From assembly GCF_003688915.1 (NCBI RefSeq), contig NZ_REFU01000001.1, positions 2,604,001 to 2,668,000 on the forward strand: a stretch of DNA of 64,000 nucleotides. Direction: 5' to 3'. Position 1 is the stretch's first letter. Every line of letters begins with the position of its first letter. The notes under the pieces are model-generated. The model worked only from the letters and a program-made list of their open reading frames with translations, did no database searches and was not told where the DNA came from. Positions 8,215 to 16,556 of this stretch are shown here, one piece after another. A program made the position numbers and the translations under genes. This DNA comes from Rhodococcus sp. SBT000017 (GTDB lineage Bacteria; Actinomycetota; Actinomycetes; Mycobacteriales; Mycobacteriaceae).

Positions 8215-9840
8215 CTACACCGTTTCTGTATCGAGGGTCTCGGAGTGGTTCTTTGTCCGCGGCGTCCAGATTTCGGTGCGGAGGGTCTCGAATTCGGGTC
8301 CCCATCCGGCGTGATCGGTACGGGCGAGCCCGCCCATCTCCACGCTCGATCGGCCTGTTTCGGCCGGGAGTACACGGAACCAGACTCGACGTCGCTTGAT
8401 CACCAGCGAGACCAACAGTCCGGTCATCATCGTGATCGCGAACACGAGCACCCACAACTGTGCGGGGTCGTATCCGACCTGCAGGTTGGCGAACTCCTTG
8501 GCGCCGTTGAATCGAATGTTGGTGCCGTCGGTGAGGGTCGTCGATTCACCGGGACGCAGGTTCACCCGATCCTGCTTGACAAGTCGGCCCTGGTTGATCA
8601 TCTCCTGGTCCAGGGAGAAGATCGACTGGGGTATGCCGGTGTCGAGGCCGGTATCTCCTTTGTAGATATCCACTGCCACAGCAGGATCGACCAAGTCCGG
8701 GAAGCGGGAGGAGAGCAGGGTTCCGTTGAATTGCGCAGTGGGAGCGAAGAGGCCTTCGATGGCGATCTGGCCGCGGCGTCGCTCATCGGCGGTGGCATAG
8801 GTCCCGCCGGGTGGATCGAAACGCAACGCCCCGCTACTCAGGAACGTGGTGGCGTCGTCGGGCCGGAACTGCAGGGCCTCGGTTCGACTCTGACCGTCGG
8901 GGAAGGTCACGGTGAATTCCGGGGCGTATCCGTGGCCGGTGAGGTAGATGCGTTCATCTCCGAGCCGGAGGGGTTCGTTGACTTTGAGTTGATAGTCGCG
9001 CCAGGTGTCTGCGGCGATGTCGTCGGCGGACTGGTAGGAGATGTTCGAGGTGAACATCTCTGCCTGGCCGTTCTCAAGGTAGTCGGCGTTGAAGTCCTTG
9101 ACTCTGATGCAGAACGGCTCCAGCCCGGTTCCGTCGGTGCTGTTGCCGGCCCGGAAGGAGTCGTAGATGGCGGGCGAGGTGTTGCAGAAACCGGGCCCGT
9201 TGTCGGCGATGACGATGACCGATCCTTCGTAACCGGAGAGCTTGCCGATGGCGATGGCCGCGAGCAGACCGATCAGCGAGAAATGAAAAAGTAGGTTTCC
9301 CGCTTCGCGGGTATAGCCCTTCTCGGCGGAGAGGGTGAGCGCCCCATCGGGCTCGGGCCTAACGGCAGTACGCCACCCTCTCAAGTGGGGCGCGATGTCG
9401 TCGATGACGGTTTTCGGGCTACCGGCGAGAGCGCCCGAATGATGAAGCGGTAGTCGCGAAAGGTTTCGGGGTACGCGAACTGGCTGTGCGCGAAGGGCTT
9501 TACCGTGTTCGATCATTCGGGGAGTCAGGCAGCCGATCAACGACACAAACAGTAGGACGTAGATGGCGGTGAACCAGAAGCTTCCGAATACGTCGAACAA
9601 TTCCAGCGTGTCCATGACGGCCCCGAGAGCCGGGCGCGCTGCGATGTAGGAATCAACCGCCTGGGTGTTGAGATTGCGCTGTGGCAGCAGGGCGCCTGGG
9701 ATTGCTGCGATAGCGAGCAAAAACAGCAGCACCAGTGCCGTTCGCATCGAGGTCAGTTGCCGCCACCTGTTGCGCACCGCAGCGATTGCTCTGCGTAACC
9801 GTCCCTGCGATGTGAGCGCCGGGGTTTGATCAGCTGTCAC
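8215..9840 (-). CDS. resB: cytochrome c biogenesis protein ResB
   Basis: ResB of 541 residues: three helices in the first 250 residues (ALVLLFLLAIAAIPGALLPQ, a second ending SLIGCLTPR, a third in HFSLIGLLAAIAIGKLSG), a long extracytoplasmic domain, and a final helix ending VSLVIKRRR. It binds heme and presents apocytochrome c, acting with CcsB. GTG 9840 is chosen because GAAAGGG lies about 8 nt upstream and an operator sits 34 nt upstream; ATG 9867 is an alternative. The operator suggests that cytochrome c maturation is co-regulated with the copper-block genes. Confidence 0.92.
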   Translation of the reverse strand: MTADQTPALTSQGRLRRAIAAVRNRWRQLTSMRTALVLLFLLAIAAIPGALLPQRNLNTQAVDSYIAARPALGAVMDTLELFDVFGSFWFTAIYVLLFVSLIGCLTPRMIEHGKALRAQPVRVPRNLSRLPLHHSGALAGSPKTVIDDIAPHLRGWRTAVRPEPDGALTLSAEKGYTREAGNLLFHFSLIGLLAAIAIGKLSGYEGSVIVIADNGPGFCNTSPAIYDSFRAGNSTDGTGLEPFCIRVKDFNADYLENGQAEMFTSNISYQSADDIAADTWRDYQLKVNEPLRLGDERIYLTGHGYAPEFTVTFPDGQSRTEALQFRPDDATTFLSSGALRFDPPGGTYATADERRRGQIAIEGLFAPTAQFNGTLLSSRFPDLVDPAVAVDIYKGDTGLDTGIPQSIFSLDQEMINQGRLVKQDRVNLRPGESTTLTDGTNIRFNGAKEFANLQVGYDPAQLWVLVFAITMMTGLLVSLVIKRRRVWFRVLPAETGRSSVEMGGLARTDHAGWGPEFETLRTEIWTPRTKNHSETLDTETV

Positions 9841-9873
9841 ACCGCCACACCCTTTCGACGATTGCATCTCAAT

Positions 9874-9890
9874 TACTATGCAACATAGTA
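9874..9890. promoter_or_regulatory. TACTATG-type palindromic operator, site 2
   Basis: Perfect dyad TACTATG-CAA-CATAGTA followed by GTTG. It lies 34 nt before the resB start on the minus strand, the same geometry as the site at 2577. Confidence 0.7.
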
Positions 9891-10095
9891 GTTGATGGGC
9901 CGTGTGCAGTTGTGTGCGGTAGTCGCCTGGGCGAGAGGGTAAGTGCTGCAACCACAAACGTGGTACTTGGTCCATCCGGAACGCTGCCGGGCTGCGGTTC
10001 GGTTTAGGCCGCTTTCGGCCCCACGGTAGGCGCGGATCGGTTCTTCTACTCATGCCGTCCAAACGCGTTTCATCCCGCGGAGTAATACCTGTGCG

Positions 10096-10644
10096 GTGAG
10101 ATCAGGCACACTTGCACTAGCTGTTTTGCGTGCCGAGTACGAAGCGGCGCGGTTCCCTCTGCAGTTGATCGAGGATGTCGCGATGTCCCAACTCGATGAG
10201 CGAGCGCCACTACGACTGGCCTACGAGGATGTACTGGTCACCGTGGATCGCGCCGCCGCGCACCTGCTCGATGACGGGCCCGCCGCCCTCTGGGTCACCA
10301 CGGCCCTGCGCCAACGTCGAACCCAACAATGCCTGGCAGTTGAGGGTGCGGCCCGCATGGAACGCTGGAGGCGTCACCGCACACGGTATTCGTCGCTAGC
10401 GCGGGTAGACGGCGACATGGATCTGCTATTTTCGTCGTGTGTGTCCGATTCGGTTGAGCGAGTGTATTCGCCGAATTCTGCTCTGGTCCATCATGGCGGC
10501 CACGGCAGTGGCGGTGCTGATGATGTCGCAGGTCGCACACACCACCGCAGAGCCCGGCCACGCTCCGCTGGCTGCGGTCATCGAGAGCGTCCCGGAAATC
10601 GAGCACACGTCGGCGCCGGAGCAGGACGAGGGGATCGGCGGTAG
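10096..10644 (+). CDS. hypothetical protein, 3' end doubtful
   Basis: The first 85 residues (GTG start; FPLQLIEDVAMSQLDERAPL, then LAYEDVLVTVDRAAAHLLDD) look like a real helical protein with normal codon use. From about 10439 the frame overlaps the better-supported DUF6153-like gene in another frame by 206 nt and becomes Arg/His-rich. The true product probably ends earlier, with the 3' part lost or frameshifted. I recognise no family. Confidence 0.35.
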   Translation: MRSGTLALAVLRAEYEAARFPLQLIEDVAMSQLDERAPLRLAYEDVLVTVDRAAAHLLDDGPAALWVTTALRQRRTQQCLAVEGAARMERWRRHRTRYSSLARVDGDMDLLFSSCVSDSVERVYSPNSALVHHGGHGSGGADDVAGRTHHRRARPRSAGCGHRERPGNRAHVGAGAGRGDRR

Positions 10645-10870
10645 CGCGTCCAGTCATCACGACAATCACGGATCCCTGATCGGGTCCGTCCACATAGCGG
10701 TGGCGATCCTTGCGCTAGGGCTGGCAATGTTGCTGCGCCGGACCGGATGGACAGTGCTACTGCACCAGCTTCGAGGTCTACAGGCATCGAGATCGTCGCC
10801 AACTGAGAGGTCGGTCTCTCCCCCTGCGCCGATGTCCGTGCTCGACGCGGCATGCCTTCTGAGGGTGTGA
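10439..10870 (+). CDS. DUF6153-like membrane protein, second copy
   Basis: Protein of 143 residues with two helices (IMAATAVAVLMMSQVAHT and VHIAVAILALGLAMLLRR), a His-containing linker with SSHHDNHGS, and a C-terminal ending LDAACLLRV. The layout (helix, His-rich linker, second helix, short tail ending in LLRV) matches the protein at 3991-4413, so the two are probably paralogs. GTG 10439 has no clear ribosome binding site; ATG 10493 is an alternative. It lies alone between resB and the GNAT gene. Confidence 0.6.
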   Translation: MCPIRLSECIRRILLWSIMAATAVAVLMMSQVAHTTAEPGHAPLAAVIESVPEIEHTSAPEQDEGIGGSASSHHDNHGSLIGSVHIAVAILALGLAMLLRRTGWTVLLHQLRGLQASRSSPTERSVSPPAPMSVLDAACLLRV

Positions 10871-10961
10871 GAGGTCTGCGTTTGCGCAGATCGGTCCACC
10901 TTTCTTCTCGCGCGCCGCCTCCGCGGTGAGGGCGCGAGCCTGCCTCGTCGAGGACAACGCC

Positions 10962-11792
10962 ATGCATATCTTCTTCAACGTTTCATCGTCTACGCCGCAC
11001 CTTTGTTTCCCTCATCCCAACCCCGCCGCGCCTCCTCCCGGAGTCGCGATCGTCCTTCGCGAGGCCGGGCCGCACGATCTACCGCAGAGCGCGCAGTTGC
11101 ACCTCGACGAGCTACCGATTGGCCTGTTCCCCGAGCTGGGAGCACGGTTCCTGCGCCGGTGGCACCGCAGCTTCGTCAACCGACGACACGCCATCGCTCT
11201 TGTCGCAACCGATAGCGAAGGCGCCGTCGTCGGATTCCTCCTCGGCACCCTCGATCACCATGCCCATATCGGTGATCTACTGCGCGAGAAGATGACCGTG
11301 CTGCCGTTGGCTGCACACGCCGGTGCGGCGATGGCAGTCCGCCCGCGCACCGCCATGCGGTTCGTTCGTACGCGTCTTCGCCCCTGGTGCAGAGCGGTGG
11401 CGCGCGCTCGGCCCATCCCACTGCCGAACGGCGAACCCGAGACTCCCCCGGCCGACAGTGTCGCCGTCGTCGTTGCGATAGCGGTGAGCCCACGGGTGCG
11501 AGGGATCGGAGTGGGTGCACAGTTGCTCGACTGGTTCGAATCCGACTCTGCGCGGGCAGGTGCACGTTGCGCCGAGCTGTCCACCGATCTCGGGGTGGCC
11601 GACAATGCAGGCGGCTTCTACGAGCGCCTCGGATGGCAGAAAAGCGGAAACCGTCTCGATCGAGATGGCCGGACCATGCAGACCTACCGGCGAGAGCTAG
11701 ACGGCCGCTGCGGCCGTGCTCCGCTCCCCTTGTCGGTCCCACCAACCCGGACGACCGCGAGCACTGCCCCGTCGACAGAAACGAGACGATGA
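10962..11792 (+). CDS. GNAT-family N-acetyltransferase
   Basis: Protein of 276 residues. The acetyl-CoA binding loop is VSPRVRGIGVGAQLLDWF (R-G-x-G-x-G/A) near residue 175, followed by DNAGGFYERLGW, a typical GNAT C-terminal motif. The substrate is unknown. The N-terminal half has an insertion compared with compact GNAT domains. ATG 10962 has GAGGA 7 nt upstream. It overlaps the PBP start by 4 nt (ATGA), so it may modify a wall precursor or simply share the transcript. Confidence 0.85.
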   Translation: MHIFFNVSSSTPHLCFPHPNPAAPPPGVAIVLREAGPHDLPQSAQLHLDELPIGLFPELGARFLRRWHRSFVNRRHAIALVATDSEGAVVGFLLGTLDHHAHIGDLLREKMTVLPLAAHAGAAMAVRPRTAMRFVRTRLRPWCRAVARARPIPLPNGEPETPPADSVAVVVAIAVSPRVRGIGVGAQLLDWFESDSARAGARCAELSTDLGVADNAGGFYERLGWQKSGNRLDRDGRTMQTYRRELDGRCGRAPLPLSVPPTRTTASTAPSTETRR

Positions 11793-13942
11793 TGTCAAGC
11801 ACCCGACGAACGGTGTTCGAACTCGTGGGATGCACTGCGCTCGCAGGCGTGCTGCTTGCAGGAGTGTTGTTCCCCATCGTCGGTGGCCTGGGATACGTCT
11901 CGAACCGCGCCGCTGACACCGACGACAACGTTTCCGGCGAACTCGCCGAGGGCGTAGTTCCTGCCATCTCGACGATGACGGACGTGGCAGGCAACCCGAT
12001 CGCGTGGCTATACGAGCAACGCCGTTCCGAAGTGCCGAGCGCGAAGATCTCCAACGAGATGAAGCTTGCGATCGTCTCCGTCGAGGACCGGCGCTTCGCA
12101 GAACACCAGGGCGTGGACTGGCAGGGAACGTTGCGAGCGTTCTTGACCAACACCACCAGCGGGCAGGTCGAGCAGGGCGCATCGACACTCGATCAGCAGT
12201 ACGTGAAGAACTATCAATTACTGGTCGTCGCTGACACCGACGCCGAGCGGCGTGCCGCGATCGAGACCACGCCGGCTCGCAAGATCCGCGAGATCCGAAT
12301 GGCGTTGTCCTTGGACAGAGAATTGACCAAAGACGAGACATTGACCCGCTATCTGAACCTGGTTCCGTTCGGCAATGCCTCGTTCGGCATCCAAGACGCC
12401 GCGCAAACCTACTTCGGTGTCGATGCCAGCGAGTTAACGGCGACGCAATCAGCGATGCTGGCAGGGATGGTTCAGTCCAGTTCGGCACTGAACCCGTACA
12501 CCAACGTCGAGGGAGTCACAAGCCGCCGAAACCTTGTCTTGGACAACATGATCGAAACCATCCCGAACCGAGCCGCAGAATTCGAGGCCGCCAAATCCGA
12601 GCCATTGGGGGTGCTGGCCGAGCCCAACACCCTCCCACGTGGATGCATCGCCGCCGGTGATCGAGGGTTCTTCTGCGACTACGCACTCCAATATCTTGAG
12701 GACGCCGGTATCAGCCGCGAGCAGATCGACGAGGGCGGTTATCTGATCAAAACGACTCTCGACCCGGCGGTGCAGAACTCGACCCAGGCCGCACTGACCG
12801 CGAACACAGATCCCGACCTCGACGGTGTCGCCACCGTGATGAATGTCGTCGCACCCGGACAGGACGAACACCGCATCCTCGCCATGGGCAGTAGTCGCAC
12901 CTACGGACTCGATGCCGACGCCGACGAAACGGTTCAGCCGCAACCGTATTCACTCGTAGGCAACGGCGCCGGGTCGATCTTCAAGATATTCACCACTGCC
13001 GCCGCGATGGAACGCGGACTCGGCACCAACGCCACACTGCAGGTTCCCCGGCGCGTCGAGGTCAGGGGGTTGGGCGACGGCGGCGCGCGTAACTGCCCGG
13101 CGGGCGCTTACTGCGTGGAGAACGTCGGAAACTACCCACCGGCGCTGACGGTCACCGACGCACTGGCGCAATCACCGAACACGGCGTTCGTGAAGTTGCT
13201 CGAGTCCGTCGGTGTCACACCGACAGTCGACATGGCAGTGCGGCTAGGGCTTCGCTCCTACACCCTCCCCGGCTCGTCTGGATTCGACGAGCAGAGCATG
13301 GCCGACCTCCAGAAAGAGCAAAGCCTCGGCTCGTTCACACTCGGACCTACCTGGGTCAACCCGCTCGAGCTGTCCAACGTCGCAGCTACCCTCGCCTCGG
13401 GAGGTACTTGGTGCCCGCCGAACCCGATCGACTCCATCTCCGACCGCGAGGGTGTAGCTGTACCGGTCACACAACAAGCGTGCGAGCAGGTCGTCGAACC
13501 CGGCCTGGCCAACACACTCGCCAACGCGATGAGCAAGGACGACCAACCCGGAGGAACCTCGGCATCGGCGGCCGGGTCCGTGGGCTGGACGCTGCCGATG
13601 TCCGGGAAAACCGGCACTACCGAATCCAACCGATCCTCGGGCTTCCTCGGCTTCACCAACCGCTACGCCGCCGCCGTCTACACCTACGGTGACTCACCGA
13701 CACCGGGCCAGATCTGCTCCTTCCCACTGCGGCCCTGCAGCTCCGGGAACCTCTACGGCGGTAACGAACCCGCACGAACCTGGTACGACGCGATGGACCC
13801 AATCGCCACGAACTTCGGCCCCATCGAGCTGCCACCGGTCGACGACAAATACGTCCGCGGCTCCGCCAACGGCCAAGTACCTGAGGTCAGCGGCATGAGC
13901 CAGTCGTCGGCCACATCGAGATTGGAAGCAGCAGAATTCTAG
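11789..13942 (+). CDS. class A penicillin-binding protein, stopped inside PASTA
   Basis: Bifunctional wall synthase of 717 residues. After an N-terminal membrane anchor it has a GT51 glycosyltransferase domain (VEDRRFAEHQGVDW, EQGASTLDQQYVKN) and a transpeptidase domain with SIFK in GNGAGSIFKIF (catalytic Ser), SPN in AQSPNTAF and KTG in MSGKTGTTE. The C-terminus enters a PASTA repeat (VPEVSGMSQSSATSRLEAAEF) and then meets TAG. The same frame continues with a typical second half of the repeat. The protein therefore lacks its complete PASTA domain unless the stop is an error or is read through. The gene overlaps the GNAT gene. Confidence 0.92.
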   Translation: MMSSTRRTVFELVGCTALAGVLLAGVLFPIVGGLGYVSNRAADTDDNVSGELAEGVVPAISTMTDVAGNPIAWLYEQRRSEVPSAKISNEMKLAIVSVEDRRFAEHQGVDWQGTLRAFLTNTTSGQVEQGASTLDQQYVKNYQLLVVADTDAERRAAIETTPARKIREIRMALSLDRELTKDETLTRYLNLVPFGNASFGIQDAAQTYFGVDASELTATQSAMLAGMVQSSSALNPYTNVEGVTSRRNLVLDNMIETIPNRAAEFEAAKSEPLGVLAEPNTLPRGCIAAGDRGFFCDYALQYLEDAGISREQIDEGGYLIKTTLDPAVQNSTQAALTANTDPDLDGVATVMNVVAPGQDEHRILAMGSSRTYGLDADADETVQPQPYSLVGNGAGSIFKIFTTAAAMERGLGTNATLQVPRRVEVRGLGDGGARNCPAGAYCVENVGNYPPALTVTDALAQSPNTAFVKLLESVGVTPTVDMAVRLGLRSYTLPGSSGFDEQSMADLQKEQSLGSFTLGPTWVNPLELSNVAATLASGGTWCPPNPIDSISDREGVAVPVTQQACEQVVEPGLANTLANAMSKDDQPGGTSASAAGSVGWTLPMSGKTGTTESNRSSGFLGFTNRYAAAVYTYGDSPTPGQICSFPLRPCSSGNLYGGNEPARTWYDAMDPIATNFGPIELPPVDDKYVRGSANGQVPEVSGMSQSSATSRLEAAEF

Positions 13943-14134
13943 GTGACCGTCGTCACCACCACCGGTCAGGGCGCTCGCGGTACCGCTACCGGCACATCCC
14001 CATCCGGCGCGGCGATCCCGGGATCGCTGATCACGCTGTACATCAGTGACGGCTCCCCCGCCCCCGACCGCACGCCCACGCCAGCGCCGCCCAGTATCGA
14101 CATTCCCGGCCTGCCGCTACCGCCGCCGCGGTGA
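13943..14134 (+). pseudogene. severed PASTA tail of the PBP
   Basis: Same reading frame as the PBP, immediately after its TAG: VTVVTTTGQGARGTATG, then SGAAIPGSLITLYISDG and a Pro-rich end. This is the second half of a PASTA domain plus the Pro-rich tail usual in actinobacterial PonA proteins. A one-base change (CAG or AAG to TAG) would explain the break. Confidence 0.8.
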
Positions 14135-14183
14135 TCACCCACGACACTCACCCTTGAGACCCCCGCGCACGAAAGGAAACGCC

Positions 14184-15212
14184 ATCACAGTCAGCCGTCG
14201 ACAACTGCTCACAGCCGCAGCGGTTTTGCCGCTCACAGTCAGCTGCACCATCAACACCGCCGACAGACAATCCCCCAGCCTCGCACCGAGCAGTAACGCA
14301 TCTCCCGCACGGTCCCCGGCCGTGAGCGCACCGAGCAGTCGATCATCGGCCCCGGTGAATCCGGGGCGGTGGATGCCGACAGCTGGCGAAGTGATGCCCG
14401 AGATCAAACGCGCAGCGACGAGCTTCCTCGAAGCAGGTGGCAGCTGGAGCGAGGGAGGAGGAGTACTCGACAGCTTGCGCACCGCAGGGGTATCGCTCGA
14501 AGTCGCGGCGACGGCAGCACTGCTTCAACCCGACGAGGCCCTCGCCAGCACCCTGCGAGTGGTGTATCCGCAGTACGCCGGAATCGGTCCAGAGAGTGCT
14601 GCAGTGATCGTGCTGTTCGACCAACTCCTACAACGCCCCACGCTCGCGCAGCCGGCTGAGACGACCCGGCAGATGGCACTCGATATCCGGCTCAAGCGCG
14701 ACATCGCCGCTGGCGCGGCCTGGACGGTGGAAAAGATCAACCCTTTGACCTCTCTTGGGTCCCCAGTACCACTGACCGCCGCTGCGTCGTCGGTGCTGAG
14801 CAGCCCTCGCATCACGCTCTCCGAGCCTGCACGACTCGACATCGGAACCGGACGCATCAACAACAATGTGCTCCAGATCATGCTCGGACTTGCCGATCGA
14901 TTCACCTACGCAGTGCAGGTGATGCACACCGGTCACATCCAGACCGTCTTCCCGCACCCGCGCTTGTCCAACCACGCAGTGGGACGAGCGGTGGACATCC
15001 GAGAAATCAACGGTCGGCGCGTTGTCGACGATCCCTTCAACAACCCAACGATCTCCGAATTCGTCACTGCGGCAGCCCTACTGGGCGCAACCGAGGTCGG
15101 AGGTCCGACCGACCTCAACGGTGACCGTCCAGGATTCTTCACCGACGACGTGCACAGCGACCACGTCCACGTCGGCATCACCCCGGGCGACGCACCGGCG
15201 CATCTGCGATGA
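14184..15212 (+). CDS. Tat-type lipoprotein with D,D-peptidase-like C-terminus
   Basis: Product of about 342 residues. The N-terminus is a twin-arginine lipoprotein signal: SRRQLLTAAAVLPLTVSC, with lipobox Cys. After a Ser/Pro linker comes a helical region, then a C-terminal block with SNHAVGRAVDIREING and DDVHSDHVHVGI; the spaced His/Asp residues resemble the metal site of M15-type D-Ala-D-Ala peptidases, though the match is partial. The codon placed correctly after the ribosome binding site (GAAAGGAAACGCC) is ATC, not ATG or GTG. It is either a rare start or a mutated one. It follows the PBP, which fits a wall function. Confidence 0.75.
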   Translation: MTVSRRQLLTAAAVLPLTVSCTINTADRQSPSLAPSSNASPARSPAVSAPSSRSSAPVNPGRWMPTAGEVMPEIKRAATSFLEAGGSWSEGGGVLDSLRTAGVSLEVAATAALLQPDEALASTLRVVYPQYAGIGPESAAVIVLFDQLLQRPTLAQPAETTRQMALDIRLKRDIAAGAAWTVEKINPLTSLGSPVPLTAAASSVLSSPRITLSEPARLDIGTGRINNNVLQIMLGLADRFTYAVQVMHTGHIQTVFPHPRLSNHAVGRAVDIREINGRRVVDDPFNNPTISEFVTAAALLGATEVGGPTDLNGDRPGFFTDDVHSDHVHVGITPGDAPAHLR

Positions 15213-15252
15213 CACCGAACCGGATGGGCACTTCGGCCTGACCTGCCCGAAA

Positions 15253-15269
15253 TACTATGCTGGTTAGTA
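15253..15269. promoter_or_regulatory. TACTATG-type palindromic operator, site 3
   Basis: TACTATG-CTG-GTTAGTA followed by GTTG; one arm is imperfect. It lies 32 nt before GTG 15302, the same spacing as sites 1 and 2 have to their genes but on the plus strand. Confidence 0.6.
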
Positions 15270-15301
15270 GTTGAGTGCTCGCCACGGCGAGGCGGGTGAA
15301 G

Positions 15302-15415
15302 GTGTCGGAATTGTTCGCACTCAGCCGATACCGATCGTCGGTGCGATGTCGCTGCCACGGCTGTTCGCCGCCGAACGATCCGCGCTCGTACATCGCCTCA
15401 GTGATTGGAGATTAA
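15302..15415 (+). CDS. Cys-rich micro-ORF, 37 residues
   Basis: The ORF starts GTG 15302 at the expected distance from operator site 3, with GAGGCGGGTGAAG just upstream. The product starts MSELFALSRYR and contains RCRCHGC, a compact three-Cys/one-His cluster suited to Cu(I) binding. It ends with TAA at 15415, directly followed by the GTG of the next micro-ORF. I know no family. A small copper-binding peptide or a regulatory leader peptide are both possible; both ideas are inference from position and Cys content. Confidence 0.4.
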   Translation: MSELFALSRYRSSVRCRCHGCSPPNDPRSYIASVIGD

Positions 15416-15541
15416 GTGAATGGAGATGAAGGTCGATGCGTCTACGTCGTCCCGCACATACCGCCCGAGCAGTCACGTCCACCTCAGCCGCCGTATCCGG
15501 TCATGTTCACCGCGCCTGACCGGGAGATCACTTGGCGTTGA
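15416..15541 (+). CDS. Pro-rich micro-ORF, 41 residues
   Basis: It starts GTG 15416 with GGAG 5 nt upstream, inside the end of the preceding micro-ORF, so the two abut with no gap. The product begins MNGDEGRCVYVVPHIPPEQ, is Pro-rich in the middle (PPQPPYP) and ends TAPDREITWR. It has one Cys and no recognisable domain. It may be translationally coupled to the Cys-rich micro-ORF. The lipoprotein gene at 15596 follows after 54 nt. Confidence 0.4.
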   Translation: MNGDEGRCVYVVPHIPPEQSRPPQPPYPVMFTAPDREITWR

Positions 15542-15595
15542 CGCTCAAGCGATTACATCACCGAGCCCTCATCGACAGAACGAGAACCGCACTTT

Positions 15596-16405
15596 ATGTC
15601 CATCTCGCTTTCCCGCATCCTGCTGCCGTCTCTGATCGCAGCTCTGTCCCTCGTTGGATGTTCCGCTCCGGCAGCGACTGACGGCGCGGCCGATCCGGCA
15701 GTGGTCGACTTCACCTCCTCACTGGCTCATGTGCACGGATTGCACGTCAACGCCGATGGCACCGTCCTCGCTGGTAGCCACACAGGACTCTTCGCCATCG
15801 GTTCGTCCGGAAACCTGACCAGGGTCGGCTCTTCCGACGATGACTTCATGGGTTTGTCGGGTGTACCGGCCACCGATACCCTCTTCACCTCCGGTCATCC
15901 CGGCGAATCCAGCACGGCGGCGAACCCACTGGGACTGCGTAGCAGCAATGACGGCGGAATGTCGTGGTCGGATCGGTCACTGGAGGGACAAGTCGACTTC
16001 CACGCGCTGGCTGCCGATGGACGCATCCTCGTCGGATTCGATGGCAGTACCGGTCTACTCGTCTCCGCCGACAGCGGCTCCACCTGGACTCCCGGCGCCG
16101 CTGCGCCCGCGGCGTCGTTGGCGATTACGAGCTCCGGAGTATGGGCGGTGACACCTGATGGACTTCAGCACAGCACCGACACGGCCCGAACATTCTCTCC
16201 TGTCCTCGACGCACCGAACTTGGTATTGCTCGCCGGTGCCGGCGATGCACTGTGGGGGATCGACACCGACGGATACGCCTGGCGTAGTCGCAACGGCGCC
16301 GATTGGCAGAAGCGTTCCGCAACCGGGTCCGTCGAGGCATTGACCGCGGTCGACTACGACACCGCCTACGCAGCCAGCCCCCAGGCGTTGTACACACTGA
16401 CGTAA
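15596..16405 (+). CDS. beta-propeller lipoprotein, F510_1955-like
   Basis: Lipoprotein of 269 residues with lipobox LVGC at residue 22. The rest is a repeat-based propeller with BNR/Asp-box style motifs: SNDGGMSWSD, SADSGSTWTPG, and SRNGADWQK. It starts with AHVHGLHVNADGTVLAG. I associate this layout with the F510_1955 family of secreted proteins often found next to DUF305 and copper genes; the ligand is unknown. It is the last gene of the putative operator-3 transcript. Confidence 0.75.
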   Translation: MSISLSRILLPSLIAALSLVGCSAPAATDGAADPAVVDFTSSLAHVHGLHVNADGTVLAGSHTGLFAIGSSGNLTRVGSSDDDFMGLSGVPATDTLFTSGHPGESSTAANPLGLRSSNDGGMSWSDRSLEGQVDFHALAADGRILVGFDGSTGLLVSADSGSTWTPGAAAPAASLAITSSGVWAVTPDGLQHSTDTARTFSPVLDAPNLVLLAGAGDALWGIDTDGYAWRSRNGADWQKRSATGSVEALTAVDYDTAYAASPQALYTLT

Positions 16406-16556
16406 CTCGGCCCGGTCGAGACCAGCCCGACAACAGATAGCGACATTTCGACGCGACCGCAGGCGGTCACCCGCGCGGCTGATGCGGGCGCTTGCTGTCG
16501 CTTGCCAGGGTGATGGGACCACCTGATTGCCAGTGGGTAGGGACCACCGTGGCGCG

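Noticed and set aside
8173..9294. 373-codon open frame opposite resB
   Set aside because: Antisense shadow of resB with biased composition; no ribosome binding site.
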